Assembly (NCBI GenBank): GCA_947650285.1
Contig: CANTFL010001312.1
Coordinates: 434,001-498,000, forward strand
Direction of reading: 5' to 3'
Source: Hyaloperonospora brassicae
Taxonomy: Eukaryota > Oomycota > Peronosporomycetes > Peronosporales > Peronosporaceae
Length of the DNA: 64,000 nucleotides
Position 1 is the first letter of the stretch. Every line of letters begins with the position of its first letter. The position numbers were made by a program, and so were the translations under genes. Below are positions 32,416-44,634 of the stretch, piece by piece. Under the pieces are notes generated by a model, which ran no database searches, was not told where the DNA came from, and saw nothing but the letters and a program-made list of their open reading frames with translations.

Positions 32416-32976
32416 TCAATTGCTCTTCCTTGCTCGGACGCCCCATTCGAGCATGCCATAGCTCCCACTCATCTTCAACTTGAGCGTACTCCACATACTG
32501 TGCCATATTTTAATGACATTCCAGCACACATGTCTTGGCGATTTCTGTTCAGATGCCACTTCCTTCGACTTCTTCCAAATGACCGGTGAATCTTGACGAA
32601 ATTCAAGACGAATGCCCCGGTCAGTCAATATACCTACGGATAGCAATTGTTGATCCAGATCTGGAACGTGCATAGCTTCTGCTACACGTATCCGTTTGAC
32701 TTGGATGTCCTTTAAATGTATTTCGATCTTTCCGGTAACGCGAGGTTTATTACCATTCAAAATGGTACCTTCAGTGCCGCTTGCAAATGTGTCGTACCCG
32801 ATAAACTCGTCGCGGAGCGAGGATATGTGTGCCGTCATATCACTATCAATCAAACAAATGTCTGGTCGACCACACACGGCAAATACGGAATCGCCGTTGC
32901 CGTTCCGAGTGGAGCAATCATGCTTGAAATACCCGACTAGGTTGCAGATGAAGCACTTGCCTCTGAAAGCCTTCAT
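32416..32976 (-). pseudogene. Copia zinc knuckle and protease remnant
   Basis: CFICNLVGYFKHDC fits the CCHC zinc knuckle. About 35 residues further on is IDSDMTAHIS, in the place of the aspartic protease motif D-S-G-A. The glycine is changed, so the protease would be inactive. ILNGNKPRVTGKIEI and MHVPDLDQQLLSVG downstream are typical of the Copia protease to pre-integrase region. Confidence 0.75.
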
Positions 32977-33570
32977 TTTTGAAGCCTTCCCCCATTTGAA
33001 TATGCCACTTTGAAGACTTTGCTTTCTTTGAGCTTCTGAATTTGCGCTCGTGATTCACCTTCGGTGCACGCTCTTGACTCCCCTTCTCGCCAGACGTCTG
33101 GATTTTTCAGTATTTTATGTTTGACCTCGTTAAGTGTGATGTCCTTAGAATTTATTACGATGGAAGAGATCAGTTCATATTCCTCTGCAAGACAATGCAG
33201 CTGAATCACCAATTGTCGTGCTTCATCCAGAGGTTCGTTCATTTTCGGCAGACCCACAATTAGTTCATTGAAACTTTCGAGGTGTCACTTCATCTTTTGT
33301 TTTAAAGTCATGGATACGATGGGTCTTAGACACACAGTTTTGCAGCTTCGCCCGAGTAGAGAACTCCTTGAGCGTATTATATGCCTGAAGAACCGAGGAA
33401 GCTGACCGAATCTTGGTGTGGTGATCAAAAGCAGTCCCGTGAGCAATCAGCCCTAGATGCGTCATATGTTTGAGCAACCATCCTTCACTTATCTCCGACA
33501 GATCCTTCACATATTTAGCATGTGCCAGGAGTCCCTTCCGCGCCAGCGTCATCCGAATGGCGATATCCAT
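32973..33570 (-). pseudogene. Copia Gag remnant
   Basis: The frame starting at 33570 (MDIAIRMTLARKG) breaks near 33265 and continues in another frame from 33257 (MGLPKMNEPLDEA). The content matches the UBN2-type Gag of Copia elements, upstream of the zinc knuckle. It is broken by at least one frameshift and is not functional. Confidence 0.7.
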
Positions 33571-33682
33571 TGAAGGTAATTGTCACTTCCTCAGATGACT
33601 ATGGATTTCGTAGCGTACATAATTGCCTTCAGAGATCAAGCGATGCGGCTGTTGGTCGGTTGAGTTAAAGGCCAATACCAAA

Positions 33683-34247
33683 GCTCACGCCCCATTGCGC
33701 TCGTCAAGCAGCGAACGGCAGTGCAGTTGTTTGATATATTGGCCCATATCAACGAATAAATGAAGCGAAGATGAGAATTACCTTCGACGGCAATACTCCG
33801 TCACTATTTACTCTGATCAAGCAATATAAGTTAAAGAAGATCATGTATGATAGTATCCTTATTGATTAGCTCAGGAATCAATTACACGTAATGGAATCTC
33901 CCCGTTACATCACCAGATTTTACCAATCTGTAACTTTCGAGACGGATCGGCAATCGAGTAAAGACAGAGTGATCACCGTTGGATCACTCCCGGAAAGGGA
34001 TCACTTGTTGGCCAGACCAACCTATTTTTGGTTTCCATCGCATGGTTATCACGTCCACGCGGTGTGCGGCAAATATACAAAGGACGCAGCTGCACGCATG
34101 CGTGGTGCTGCTGAAGGAACAACCGAAGAATAAGAAGCAGTTGACCTATCAAGTTTTGCTTCTGTCCTAGCTGATCGGTCGTGGGTGTGAGTTCCTAAAG
34201 TTAGGATGACCCCAAGTTAGAGGTCATGTGTTCGGGCGAGGCGGATG
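33683..34247 (-). repeat. LTR-like remnant related to 1282-1836
   Basis: The reverse complement aligns with 1282-1836 at roughly 80% and carries the conserved LTR core (33683-33718). In the left flank this sequence runs straight into the inverted-repeat arm; here it is separated from the arm by 27736-33682. It ends at GCGGATG (34247), the point where Gypsy element 1 begins on the left. Confidence 0.65.
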
Positions 34248-34999
34248 CCACATCCTACTCGAAACGCCTGTCTAGCCTCATGTTGACACGAATTCCGCTA
34301 GAGGGACGGCATTCGAAACACATCGATGTGACAACCACAGCATTCATAGGGACCTAGACCTGCTCCGGTCATCTGACGAACCAGACGACACATTATGTGA
34401 ATATAGTCACTCTCATTCTCATGAAAACGGCGTGAGTGATTGGCACAAAGACGCTATCCCCCTTGATGCTGGCGATGACTCTAGTCGGATTCACTCCAGG
34501 TGAAGCGAATATGATAATCTTGGTGCTGATACTTATATTGACACCAAGCAGGAAGGTAGGGGCCGTAAATTTGGCGCCTAGCTCCTGAGAAGCAGTCGTG
34601 GCTTCCACCATTGCGAGATATCGATCGGTGGTCTGGATTGGTCACTGATCTGGATCAAATCCTCCTGTTCATTTCGTCAAGTCTTCATGACTTCGACGTC
34701 TATGTAATTGGCTACTGCACTGAGAACATGTTCGTTATCAATGTCTTCATCAGACACGATGGTATAACGGCAACGTTACCATGCCACCCACTCGTCGGCT
34801 CAAGCTTTAAAGGCATTCTTCACATATTCTGTCCATCTGGCGTATAATATCGCGAAAAAAGTGGCGCTCGCATCATATTTGTGAAACGCACTCGAACAGG
34901 TACTCATTACAAACTGCTTCGTTTGTGTCAAAAGGAAAGCCTGACTTATCTTTAATAGGGCGCTACCGTGATAGAGTTGTAATAAGCCTTCTAGACGTT
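34248..34999. other. No recognised gene; possible Gypsy debris
   Basis: Short frames (minus 34393-34611, plus 34611-34847) lack diagnostic motifs. The right part leads into the integrase fragment at 35000 and may be its decayed upstream portion. Confidence 0.35.
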
Positions 35000-35361
35000 C
35001 TACTAGCCAAGATAAAAGAAAGATTAAGATAATGCTCAAGGAAGATGGTGCATTGAAAGATATGCGATTGGAGATCAAGTCCTGCTTCATGCTACGAAGC
35101 TACCTACCAATACAGCACTGATATTTAGTGTTTGCCGGCTTTACGAAGAAGTTGAGTCCACGCTACATTGAGCATTTCACAGTCGTGGCCAAGAAGGGCC
35201 TTGTTTACCATTTTAACCTTCCGCGCAACTTGCGAACACAAATTGTGTCCTCGTTGGCTTACTTAAGCCGTCTCCGAGCCCTTTATATGTGCGTATTGAG
35301 GCGCTTGCGCCGCCGAAGGGTGCTGTACCACGAATCTTTGCATCCGCACATAGTCACCTAG
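35000..35361 (+). pseudogene. Gypsy integrase C-terminal fragment
   Basis: YAIGDQVLLHATKLPT (about 35053-35100) and KLSPRYIEHFTVVAKKGLVY (35140-35210, another frame) match the C-terminal integrase region of oomycete Gypsy elements, followed by the NLPRNLRT stretch. Frameshifts and stops are present. No catalytic core or LTR is attached. Confidence 0.65.
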
Positions 35362-37194
35362 ATTTCCCTTAAACGAGATTGACGCTGCTTTATAGATAGT
35401 AGCTGAGTCTTTATTGACCTCGGACGTTCCACACGCTCGCAAAGACGTTGCACCTCGTAATTCAGGTCACCAATGTCTTGACGAGAACCGGCAAGGAACG
35501 CCTTTGATGTGTCGAACCCCCTCGGTTCTGCTCGACGAGCAAGGGAATTGACAGCTCCAAGTGGACAAGATATTGAAGCGACGGCGCTGCAAAGGCCAGA
35601 ACCCATACCTTGTGTAACGGCGCCGATACTCTGAGTCATCGAAGTCGTAGACGTTTTCGCTCCCGTTCTAACAAGACTTTCCCTATACCGTTGACGTTTT
35701 TGGGCGTCGCTTGCAGAGTGGTCGTGAGAAAAAGAACGCTCCTCACCAGTAGTAGTTGAGTGAAGAATTGGGCTACCGGTCAACGTATGACCGAACCCCG
35801 CGGCTACCGTTGTGGCCAAAGCGACGTGTGAACGAGTGCGAACATGACGTGAGCTCGCGGCTGCCAATGTGGCCGAAGGATAGCGTGAACGATTAAAAAC
35901 TGGTCTCTGGCCATAATCTTAGCGAATTATTACTAAAGCATTGTTCTAGACGAGAATCTTTCATGCTGGCACTTGCTCTTGGAGTCGTTTTACTGCTAAT
36001 GTGTCGCGTTTGATAGACCCACCAAGGAAATAGTATTCTTCCTCAGGTGACAAGTATTGAAAATTAAGATAGACACACCCTTAAACCCTTGACCCGGCTC
36101 GCCACGAGCTATTCTCTTGAGGTGAGCCTGATATTGACTTGGTGTGGATCGAAGCTCCTCGCATGTAGCGCCTGTAGGAAGGCAATGTCCTCGGGCTAAG
36201 TAGTCTCTGGGCCGATTGCCCATGCTAATAGAGGACAACCAACCGTTTGACGAAGACTTTCTCCACGCCGGGAGTTGTAAACACGTAGCCGCAACAACTT
36301 TTACGTACCCTGTCGTCCTGAAAACGGTGGACGGCACTCTTCTCTTGCTAAATGATCAGCCGGTGTTTCTCATTGATCTGGTTGATGACGATGGCTTCCC
36401 CAGCATCTAATGAATGATGACGCGTCGCTGGCGCGTTAGCTTCACCACGTTATACAAGCGGAGTTGGTGCCAAATGAGGTAGTAAATCGGGCACAGGTGG
36501 GTATAACACTGTTCCCTCTTCACTACAGATACTAATATCAATACCATAGTCCACCTCCTCATCGAGAATGAGATATAAGGGAAGAGTCAGATACGTGTCT
36601 TTCGGCGATGCCATGTTGTTTAGTGCTTTAAACATACCGTGATATGACGCGCATACCAACCGGTAAGTTCAAGGAACTAATCGATTGACGTAGTGTGATT
36701 ACGTCATACTGGTAAGGGAGGCGAAACGAGGTTACACGTAGATTGGTGGCCGACGTTACATGCGTTGTATACACCTGAAATAAGAAATCATCAAATCGAA
36801 ATAAGAATACCATCATCGTATCCGACGTTGAAGGCTGACGTGCGCTAGCCACCAAACTTCTAGATCTTATATAAGGCATTCATTAGAACATTAGTGTCCA
36901 GACTACACACGTTAAGTCTATGGTGTTCAGCTCGATATAAAAATATAAAATTTTAAGCTCTGCCTTTTGATTTGATAAAAGCAAGTTGCTATTTTAAGCG
37001 AGTTTAATCGAAAGTGAGTCAAGTCTTGTTAGATAAAGACTCGTCAGCAGAGAATCTTTAAAGGTCCCTTGAACAAGGAAATGGAGCTGTATCTCCTTGA
37101 CTCGACGATTTGCATTGTTCTCAATAACGTTTTGGTTCACTAATCAGAAACACTTCTTTTCGACTAGAAGCTATAACTGATCCGCTACACATTC
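35362..37194. other. No recognised gene
   Basis: A minus-strand frame of 169 codons (35358-35867) has an ATG and a heptad-like tail, but its N-terminal half is low complexity and I recognise no family. It lies antisense directly behind the Gypsy fragment. Frames at 35996-36337 and 36216-36410 are also unassigned. Composition becomes AT-rich after ~36600. Confidence 0.35.
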
Positions 37195-37560
37195 ACTGGC
37201 GTCCGTGATTCTGCCACTTTAATTAGAAGACATCCGCTGCCGCAACTGCAAGAGAGGCGGAGCATTATCTAAAGATACCCTGAGAAGGTGCAGACGCGTC
37301 GACGCGTGATGGGTGAGAACTAGGCATGGAACCGGTGTCACCTAATGAGTGCGCGACGTCGAGGGTGCATAATGCCAGCAAGATGTGCGATCGTCTTGCT
37401 GACTATGAGGGTTCGCATGCAAGCAAGGCGGTTTTGTCGTTAGGGACAGCTGATTTGTCTCAGCAGATACTGCTCGCACATCTCGCCATGCGACTTCTAT
37501 GGCCAGCACGCTCGTGTCGTACTGACTTGGCATCCAAATGGTTGGCATGACAGCTTGAAT
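37195..37560 (+). repeat. Third, partial copy of arm sequence with an empty MULE site
   Basis: The left part (about 37215-37435) matches sequence just upstream of the effector genes (23810-23930; reverse 5674-5800), with an ~80-bp extra block at 37272-37355. The right part (37430-37560) matches the far side of the Mutator-like element (reverse 2840-2970). The two are joined directly through AAGCAAGGC at about 37420-37430, with no element between them. Neither the effector gene nor more arm sequence is present. Confidence 0.7.
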
Positions 37561-39370
37561 GCTCTACGGTGAGCACCAAGTATAACCCCAAGATGATTTT
37601 ACGATAGTAAAAATGTGAAAAAAGGTTGAAATAATATGTATGACGTTACAAAAGCTGATAACACCTTGTAAACTCTACCGTCGCGCTGCTTACAATAATA
37701 TAGTCTTTTGCACGCTTAAACACCAATCAATTTACTCATCAGTCAACAATTAATAGCATGCTACGCCTAATAAACTACGTTTCTGCAGGTTTTGGGAACA
37801 GTTGCTGCGCTTGCAGTGTCATCTAAAATAGAAGTGATTTTGAGAGCTAAAAAAGGGTTTTGAAAGATGATATTACAGAGGTCGACTACATCATCATTAG
37901 TTTAGGTTTCATTGCAAACTGAACTTAATACAATTGTCCAAGGGCCTAAGTGGAAGCTTCTTAATTGCCTCGAGCACATAGTCCTCATATTCTTTGCATT
38001 CGGCTCTTACTACCATCCGCCGCCATTCTCGAAAGGGCTTAGGGTACATGGTTGTATATCGAAAAAACCGGATCAGGTTTTCTGCTGATTACGATGTACA
38101 GAAGTATTGGTCGCATATTAAGGCTCCAAATCAATTTTTTACGGATGCGAACATAATAGCTGCTTCTAATTATTGTGCTTTGCAATACTCTAAAAGCACA
38201 AAGCACAATAGATTTTGATATTTCGGATATTTGCATGCGTCTATTTATAGTACATAAAGACGTAGACCTTCAAAACTATTACATTTAGCTTGACGACAGC
38301 CGTTTTTTTACTTTCAAGACTGGAAAAGGTTTTCTTGTACGCTCCTTCGTCTACCAATTAATAGGATGTACGTGAAAAGTTGCAAAAAAATCGAGAAAAT
38401 ATGTCTACGTGGGGAATCCGGGGCTCCTAATGTGGCTCGCCGCGAACCAATATCAATTTGATTCTCCAAACCATAGGTTCCCATAAACGCGCGGAACATT
38501 TATCCATTCAAAATTCGAGACTATAGAATCGAAGTCGGTAGCATATTTAGGCCATCTATGATCATTATTTTTTAATATGGGATGGTGAGTAGCTGAGTGG
38601 CAGAGAACGAAAAATGTTACAGATTATCGATATGACATACCAAATGACCGATACAAAGTGAATCGCCGGTCTTTGTTGGAGCTCAAAGAGACCGTAGACG
38701 ACCCGATAATTATAGAGGCGGGTTTATATTGCTCAGCTGTAGGTAGCTGCACTGTTTTAGTCTGTCCAACTGGCAGATCATTCAACTGCACTTTCCGATT
38801 TGTGTGCCTGGCACAATACATTTAAATTTTTTGGATTGCAGAAGGTACGAGCGCTAAATTTACCGTTTTTTATCAAGGTAGAAGCCACTGAGCGGCCATG
38901 CTACTATTATGATTCGCTCGATGAATATGCCATAAATTTAATTATGACGCCTTTATAATGGCTATGCCTCATGTGCTTGCGTTGCCGAACGCACCATGCC
39001 ACAGATAGTAGGTGACCACAATGAGAAGACATTCGTGTTTACCTTGGTGAAGAGGCCGTCGAAGTGACGTCACCTCAAGAGAAACTCAGAAGTATATGGT
39101 GTAGTTCCCTGGATGCTATATGTCCAGCTCATCCGAGACTGTATAGTTGTGGCTTAAGTTCGCGCCAAATTGAGATTGGATCAGACCATTCCCATAAAGA
39201 TTCCGCCATATTCTCTGTCGCGCACCTTTATTCAGATCTATTTCTTTATGTAGTCTCATACGACGCTCTTGCACATGAAGTATGAGAGATCTGCAGCTTT
39301 ATACGACACCGTAGCTGCTGACTTGTACAGTCGGTATATTAATGGTATGCTCGCGATCTAGGAATAAATG
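37561..39370. other. AT-rich stretch, nothing recognised
   Basis: No open frame above ~75 codons has any support. No repeat unit, RNA gene or domain was seen. Confidence 0.4.
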
Positions 39371-39832
39371 TGTAACGGGGTCCGCGTATACCAGATTACT
39401 GGTAAGAACTTGTATTAACAGAACACAAGACTGCGTGCAACCCGACGTTACGTACGCGTGGAGGGTGTAAGCGCTAGGAAGAAAATGGAACTCGAAAGAT
39501 CTGTCAAAGGAAAAAGTAGAACTGTATTTAATATAGTTACTTTTCGTTGTAATACATCTTTGTCTTGATCTAACTAAATTATTCTGCATTCTATTACCTG
39601 TTTTTACTCGCATCCATTGCGCGCGTCTAGCAGCGATTGGTGGTTAATTTTTCGATGTACTGTGCACATCAGCCATTATGTGGAGCAACCAAAGAATTTT
39701 ACCATCGAGGGTAAAATTCCGTCAACATCACCGCGTCTCAAGTGATGTTCATTGAATATTATTTAAATATATATAATATATAAATTTGATACATTTGTAC
39801 CAATTGTTATAGAACGGGATCACCATGTTACG
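39371..39832 (-). repeat. 3' LTR of Gypsy element 2
   Basis: This 462-bp sequence aligns with 838-1281 (same orientation) and 52840-53273 (opposite). Its plus-strand left end is TGTAACGGGG and it contains the conserved core (39607-39641). A polypurine tract lies immediately inside, showing that this is the 3' rather than the 5' LTR. Confidence 0.8.
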
Positions 39833-39843
39833 CACCCCCTTAA
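39833..39843 (-). other. Polypurine tract of Gypsy element 2
   Basis: On the minus strand TTAAGGGGGTG directly precedes the 3' LTR. This is the expected primer site for plus-strand synthesis. It is a short match but in exactly the right place. Confidence 0.65.
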
Positions 39844-41711
39844 CGTATTTTCATTATAGTGCGTAATTAAATTATGTGGTACCAGAGTGACAACCGTTAA
39901 GTCGCTTTGATGATAAGGGAGCACTCGTTATTTCTATCAATCAATCTAGGTTGTAAGGCATGACGAGTTTATAAATGCGCTGCACGAGCAAGACTGGCCT
40001 TTAAACGGCTACATCCATAAGTGCAGTCGGGGACAATCTACCCAAGAGTCAGCATCTTGCGATGATTCGCCTGCTGCTGATGATAAGCAGTATGCAGCAC
40101 CCACTGTTGCAGGTGTGTGTAGTCATTTGCGTGCAAATCAGCTGCGATAGGCAGTCTATCGAACATCGACACCGTAATAGAGGTTGTCTGTACCGATAAG
40201 TCGGACCCCTTGTTTGACCATAATTCGCCCGCAACTACCGCCCGTGAAGGTTTATATACGGAAACGACGACTGATAAGACTCATGGCAGTGTCCAAAAGA
40301 CAATGCGCCATGAGACGCTCGGATCATCCGACGAGTCTAAGTATTCGTCGCGGGCGATGAACCAATCGCGCTCGAATTTGTGTCGTAGAGGGAGAAACAT
40401 GATACCTTTAGTCATCGTGATGATGCCGATGAATCTTTACGGTGTCTTTGTAGCCTAATTAATACGAGTGATTACGGCGATCGCAGAATCAAAATTTATG
40501 CTGGCACTACGCAAAAAGATCAGGATCGCAACGGGTTATGATCTTTACCTATATGCAAATCGTGGATGCCGTCTTTTCTCAAATTGAAATAGTGGTATAC
40601 GTAAGACTGGGAGTAAATGGAGCTTACTCTTCGATTTGTCAAGACCAATGGTCTTGATGTCATTGCAAATGATTATAGCACTAAACATGAGTTTTACATC
40701 GACGACTTTTTTAGACATTGATGGTTTCACGGCAACCGCGTCCGAGACGAAGTTTCGTTGGTGAAGTCGTCAAACGTTTTTATATGGAACATCGAAAATG
40801 TTGGTCGTGACGCTTGGCTGCACAAGATTATTGCAGCACGCAGTCTTCGTTAATCAGAAATCTCCAATTGGTGCTCGGTATAAATTGCACCGATTGTCTC
40901 GAGAAGCAGATTTATCGTGCCTCTCGTGGAAACCGAACTGTCAGAGTTGCATGGACAAATCTGTTCTCGCCTCTAAAAAGCCTTTCTCCCTAATCATCCC
41001 TTTTTTAAGCGCGCATCCTGTCTGTGATGTATTAATAAATTGAGAATTTGCAATCCCTTAACGAACGCGCCGGTCGTTCGTTCGACAATGGTTCTCTATC
41101 TTTAAATGGTGCGTCTCGTCCACCTGCCCGACGAGACCGGAAACATTCATCAGCACCAGATATTGAGGCTCCCAGTGGTTTTACGAGAGTGGTAACCCCT
41201 CCACTGTACACTTCAAGTCGTCATTGATCCTGAATCGTCACGATGATTTTATACTCGCTCCAAAGAGAAGCGTTGACCAGCATGTGAGTCCGCCACATAA
41301 TGAGGTGGAGGAGCAAAACCTCATCCCAGTCGTTCGTCTCAACTTCTTGACTAACACGATATGGATCGCGCAATCGTTAAATTAAAAATGCGATTCAGCA
41401 CTGGAGGGATAGACTATAGGCTGTGGCCAATTTTTGCAAAAGCATTGCTCGGATCGTGAGGCCAATCTTAAGAAGTATCGCGCTGATTACACCCTCGAAC
41501 AGCTTTAAGTGGAGCGGGGCGTCCGATCCTTTGTTGACGAGCTGTCGCCAGCTCGCATGGAATTCTATTAGCTGAATAGAGAGGCCACTTTCCAACATAA
41601 TTAGACTGAAAGCCTGTAGTGCGAGCGTAAACATTGATGAATATTCTTGCGCGTGGGATCTTCTGTAATCGAATAAAGAAGACTCGTATAGAAAGCACGG
41701 GCGAATATGAC
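39844..41711. other. 3' untranslated part of Gypsy element 2, decayed
   Basis: This stretch lies between the integrase C-terminus and the polypurine tract. The minus frames at 41395-41715 read on from integrase with broken low-complexity sequence. Frames at 40210-40458 and 40798-41043 are unassigned. No independent gene is supported. Confidence 0.45.
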
Positions 41712-42748
41712 TCACTTTAATGTAAGATGCTTAGTCATCTTACAAAGAGACTCGATCGTGTATGCGTTGACTTGTCGGCGCAGCACAAGAAAGGTGCCGA
41801 TGTACTTGGGCAGTAGTTTACTGCTTCCCGCATTAGTGTCTACGTGTCTAGGTGGATGTAATGTAGAAATAAGGGCCAAATCGCCTACAATAAAAGAAAG
41901 AACATTTGCTCTTTCATTCTTGTCAGCGTTCCGTGCTTGCCGGTCCACCTCGTGAGCGATGGAGTCATGCACGAAACGGACCACTGCTTCTCGAGCCAGC
42001 AAAATTCCTTCTGCTGACAATACATCGTATTGTTAAGTGCGTTGTATGAGAACTACAGAAAGAGTCGATTCCTGTTTTTGTACACCAGCAAGGGTGTCAT
42101 CAATCACGCTGGAATAGTCGTTGGCAATGCTGGAAATAATAGCATCTTCATTATCTTCTGACTCAATAATAACGTCATCGCTATTATCTACATGATCTTC
42201 TTCATTGATGTCGACCAGATCGACGTCAAAGAACATACGTGATCACTTAAGCGTCGTCACGTGATGATCCAGATCCAGAATGTCAATTTGATATACGCGA
42301 TATACTCCCTTCCATTCCAGAGTCACTATGTATCCGGGCGGGAATACGTGGTTGGCGAAGGTGTTTACGTAGAACGTTGAGCGTTGTGGACGCATGCACC
42401 ACATTATTGATGGCTAATTTCACCATCGGTAGGAATTCGCTGTCACTAGAGAACGAGTGGGCGTATATAGAAGTATCTTTTCGAGGACACAGTTTGCACT
42501 GCTTGTCTGACCATCCGTTTCGGGATGGTCACATGTTGGCATCTGTAAACGCGTTTAGATAATTTGAACGCGGATCGTTTAAACACCGCCGTGAACCGAG
42601 GGTCACGGTCGAACACGATTTCACGTGGTAATCGGTGGACTCGAAATATCGTGTCGATGCAGACACGAGCACACCAATGTGCAGTGATCGACTCAGAAAC
42701 CGTAACAAAAAGTATCAATTTGCTCAACCGGTCAACAAACACAATCAC
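41712..42748 (-). pseudogene. Gypsy integrase remnant (element 2)
   Basis: FVDRLSKLILFVTVSESITA and RLPREIVFDRDPRFT (42748-42560) are integrase core motifs with acidic residues. FIVGDLALISTLHPPRH and SSKLLPKYIGTFLVLRR (42020-41712) are the C-terminal domain. An unrelated acidic frame (42236-42033) lies between them, probably a decay or insertion product. Stops and frameshifts are present. Confidence 0.75.
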
Positions 42749-43542
42749 CCATTATTATTGTGGTCGTCTTCGAAGAAAAATAAGATGAAAATTATGGAAA
42801 CGGACTGCCAGATTTCTGCCGAGACAGGTCGAGGCTGAAGGGGTGCATGGGATGAAAGACGTTGACAAAAATCGCAAGCACGGATGTATATGCGTACAAA
42901 CTGGTACTAGCGATATCTGTAATAGTCACGACTTATTGTAAGGTAAGTCTTTCCCTTCCACGATGGCCGCCTGTTGGGGCATCGTGACACTTATACATGA
43001 TACGCAAGCGCAAGTTGGTATAAGCAGGGACAGCAACACGAGCTTTGTCGCCGGCTGCGGCTGTATTGTACAATAACCCGTTGCGTATTGAGTATTGATG
43101 CAATGAGGAACGGTATATAACGAATATAAGTATATCGAGGATTTACGGGTTGGATTCACCAGATGATTCATCAAGCGCAGAAGGTCCGTATCTTCTACGT
43201 AGACTTTTCTTACGTGGTCACGTAACATTGACGACAAGACTCTGACTGGAAATTCGCAACAGCGGGCTTTTCCTCACTGGTAAATAGAGCTTGGCTTGAC
43301 ATTTGTCTGGCACCAAAGCGCTTTAGCGACGAAGTTCAGTCGTTATGATTGATACTCGACGAAGAAGCTGTGTTTCGTGAAAAAAGACAGCCACCTCGCC
43401 ATTTATTTGCGATAGAAGGGGACTGTTTACGGTCGTGCGCAATATAGCACGGTCCGTATAGACGATGAATGGTCTGTCTTCTAAGAAATCGACACAAAAC
43501 TCACCATTGCTTATACCATGGCAAAGAGTTCCTTGTCATGCA

Positions 43543-44303
43543 CTAGATAATTAATTTCATCTGATTACAGCCGATGAAATTGGAAGCAGATAACGCGCTT
43601 TGCGCCATATGTATTATTAGTATAAATGGAGAGCCGATCGCAAAGTCGATGGCGTCACAGACCACATGGATTTGTCTTTTCTGATCTGATGTCGCCAGTA
43701 TACGCGATTGCATTAAGCTCCGCTTGATATCTTCAAAGGAACGCCGGTTGTCAGCGTTCCGTGACCGCTTCACAAGATGCATAATTAAACAAGAAAGATG
43801 CACAGTCGTCTCGGCATAGTTGCGTGAGTTTTTGTGCAAGTACGCCGCTTAGTCAAGAAACTTACGAAGTCCTATGACATCGACTGGCTGTGGCACGCCG
43901 TGTTCAATCAAGATTGATCGGATGAGTGCTTTTTTGCTAGACCCGAAAATACACACCCCAGGACGGTTGGCATACAACTATTATTTGACCAGTATTTGAA
44001 GGACCTGACGAACGTGTGTTATATGATCTTTAACGTACGTCTATCTGTTCATAGCCGGGCTATGGACGATCATATCGTTATACTAACTCGGTGCCGCAGT
44101 TTCTCGTACAGGTCTCAACAGATTTTTACGCATCTGCTAAATGTTACAGGGTCATTGCTCAAACCTTGTGACACCCCTAAACGCTCCCACAGCATACCAC
44201 TGGTGGTATGCGCTGATGTGTGCGGGATGTCACGATCATGCATGAGGATATGACAGAAGCCATACAGCAGATCCATGGAGGAGAAGATGGTACACTTAGA
44301 CAT
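43543..44303 (-). pseudogene. Gypsy reverse transcriptase and RNase H remnant (element 2)
   Basis: CTIFSSMDLLYGFCHILM and MLWERLGVSQGLSNDPVTF (44303-44115) are RT fingers/palm motifs. The usual S-M-D-L-x-x-G-F is recognisable. HKNSRNYAETTVHLSCL and HVVCDAIDFAIGSP (43839-43543) mark the tether and RNase H. The catalytic YxDD part is in decayed sequence between them. Confidence 0.75.
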
Positions 44304-44634
44304 ACCATCTATGATAGTCTCCCCCTAAGTATCGGGTTTCGAGCCAGTACCATTGTAGCATTCAAATTTGTTAAATGCGTAAGCTATAGGCCATACACCT
44401 GTGGCTTTTTGCGCACAAAAGGTCGAGGATCTGCTATAACTTGCTTCCCTTACATGGCTCGCTGAACAGCGATCGGCAAAGAACTTGTCGATCGTTAGTA
44501 CTTGCTCACGAGTCAGCGGTCACAACTTCATGACACAGTACTTCGAGCCCGGTTTGAGCCCGATGTCGTGCGAGTGCCTTTATCCTAAAGAAACTCTCAA
44601 GGTTCTGATTCAGGAAATTCATTCCTGAAATCTA

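Larger units (their letters stand above)
29690..33678 (-). mobile_element. Decayed Ty1/Copia retrotransposon
   Basis: On the minus strand the order is gag, zinc knuckle, protease, integrase, RT and RNase H, which is the Copia order (integrase before RT). Many frameshifts and stops break the frame. A similar ~22-bp phrase (GTTGAGTTAAAGGCAAATACC and its variant) lies at 29689-29710 and 33656-33677, roughly where the internal region ends. Full LTRs could not be delimited, so the ends are approximate. Confidence 0.8.

Noticed and set aside
35358..35867. 169-codon minus frame with ATG
   Set aside because: Low-complexity, no recognisable family, antisense and adjacent to a dead Gypsy fragment; listed only as an unassigned frame.
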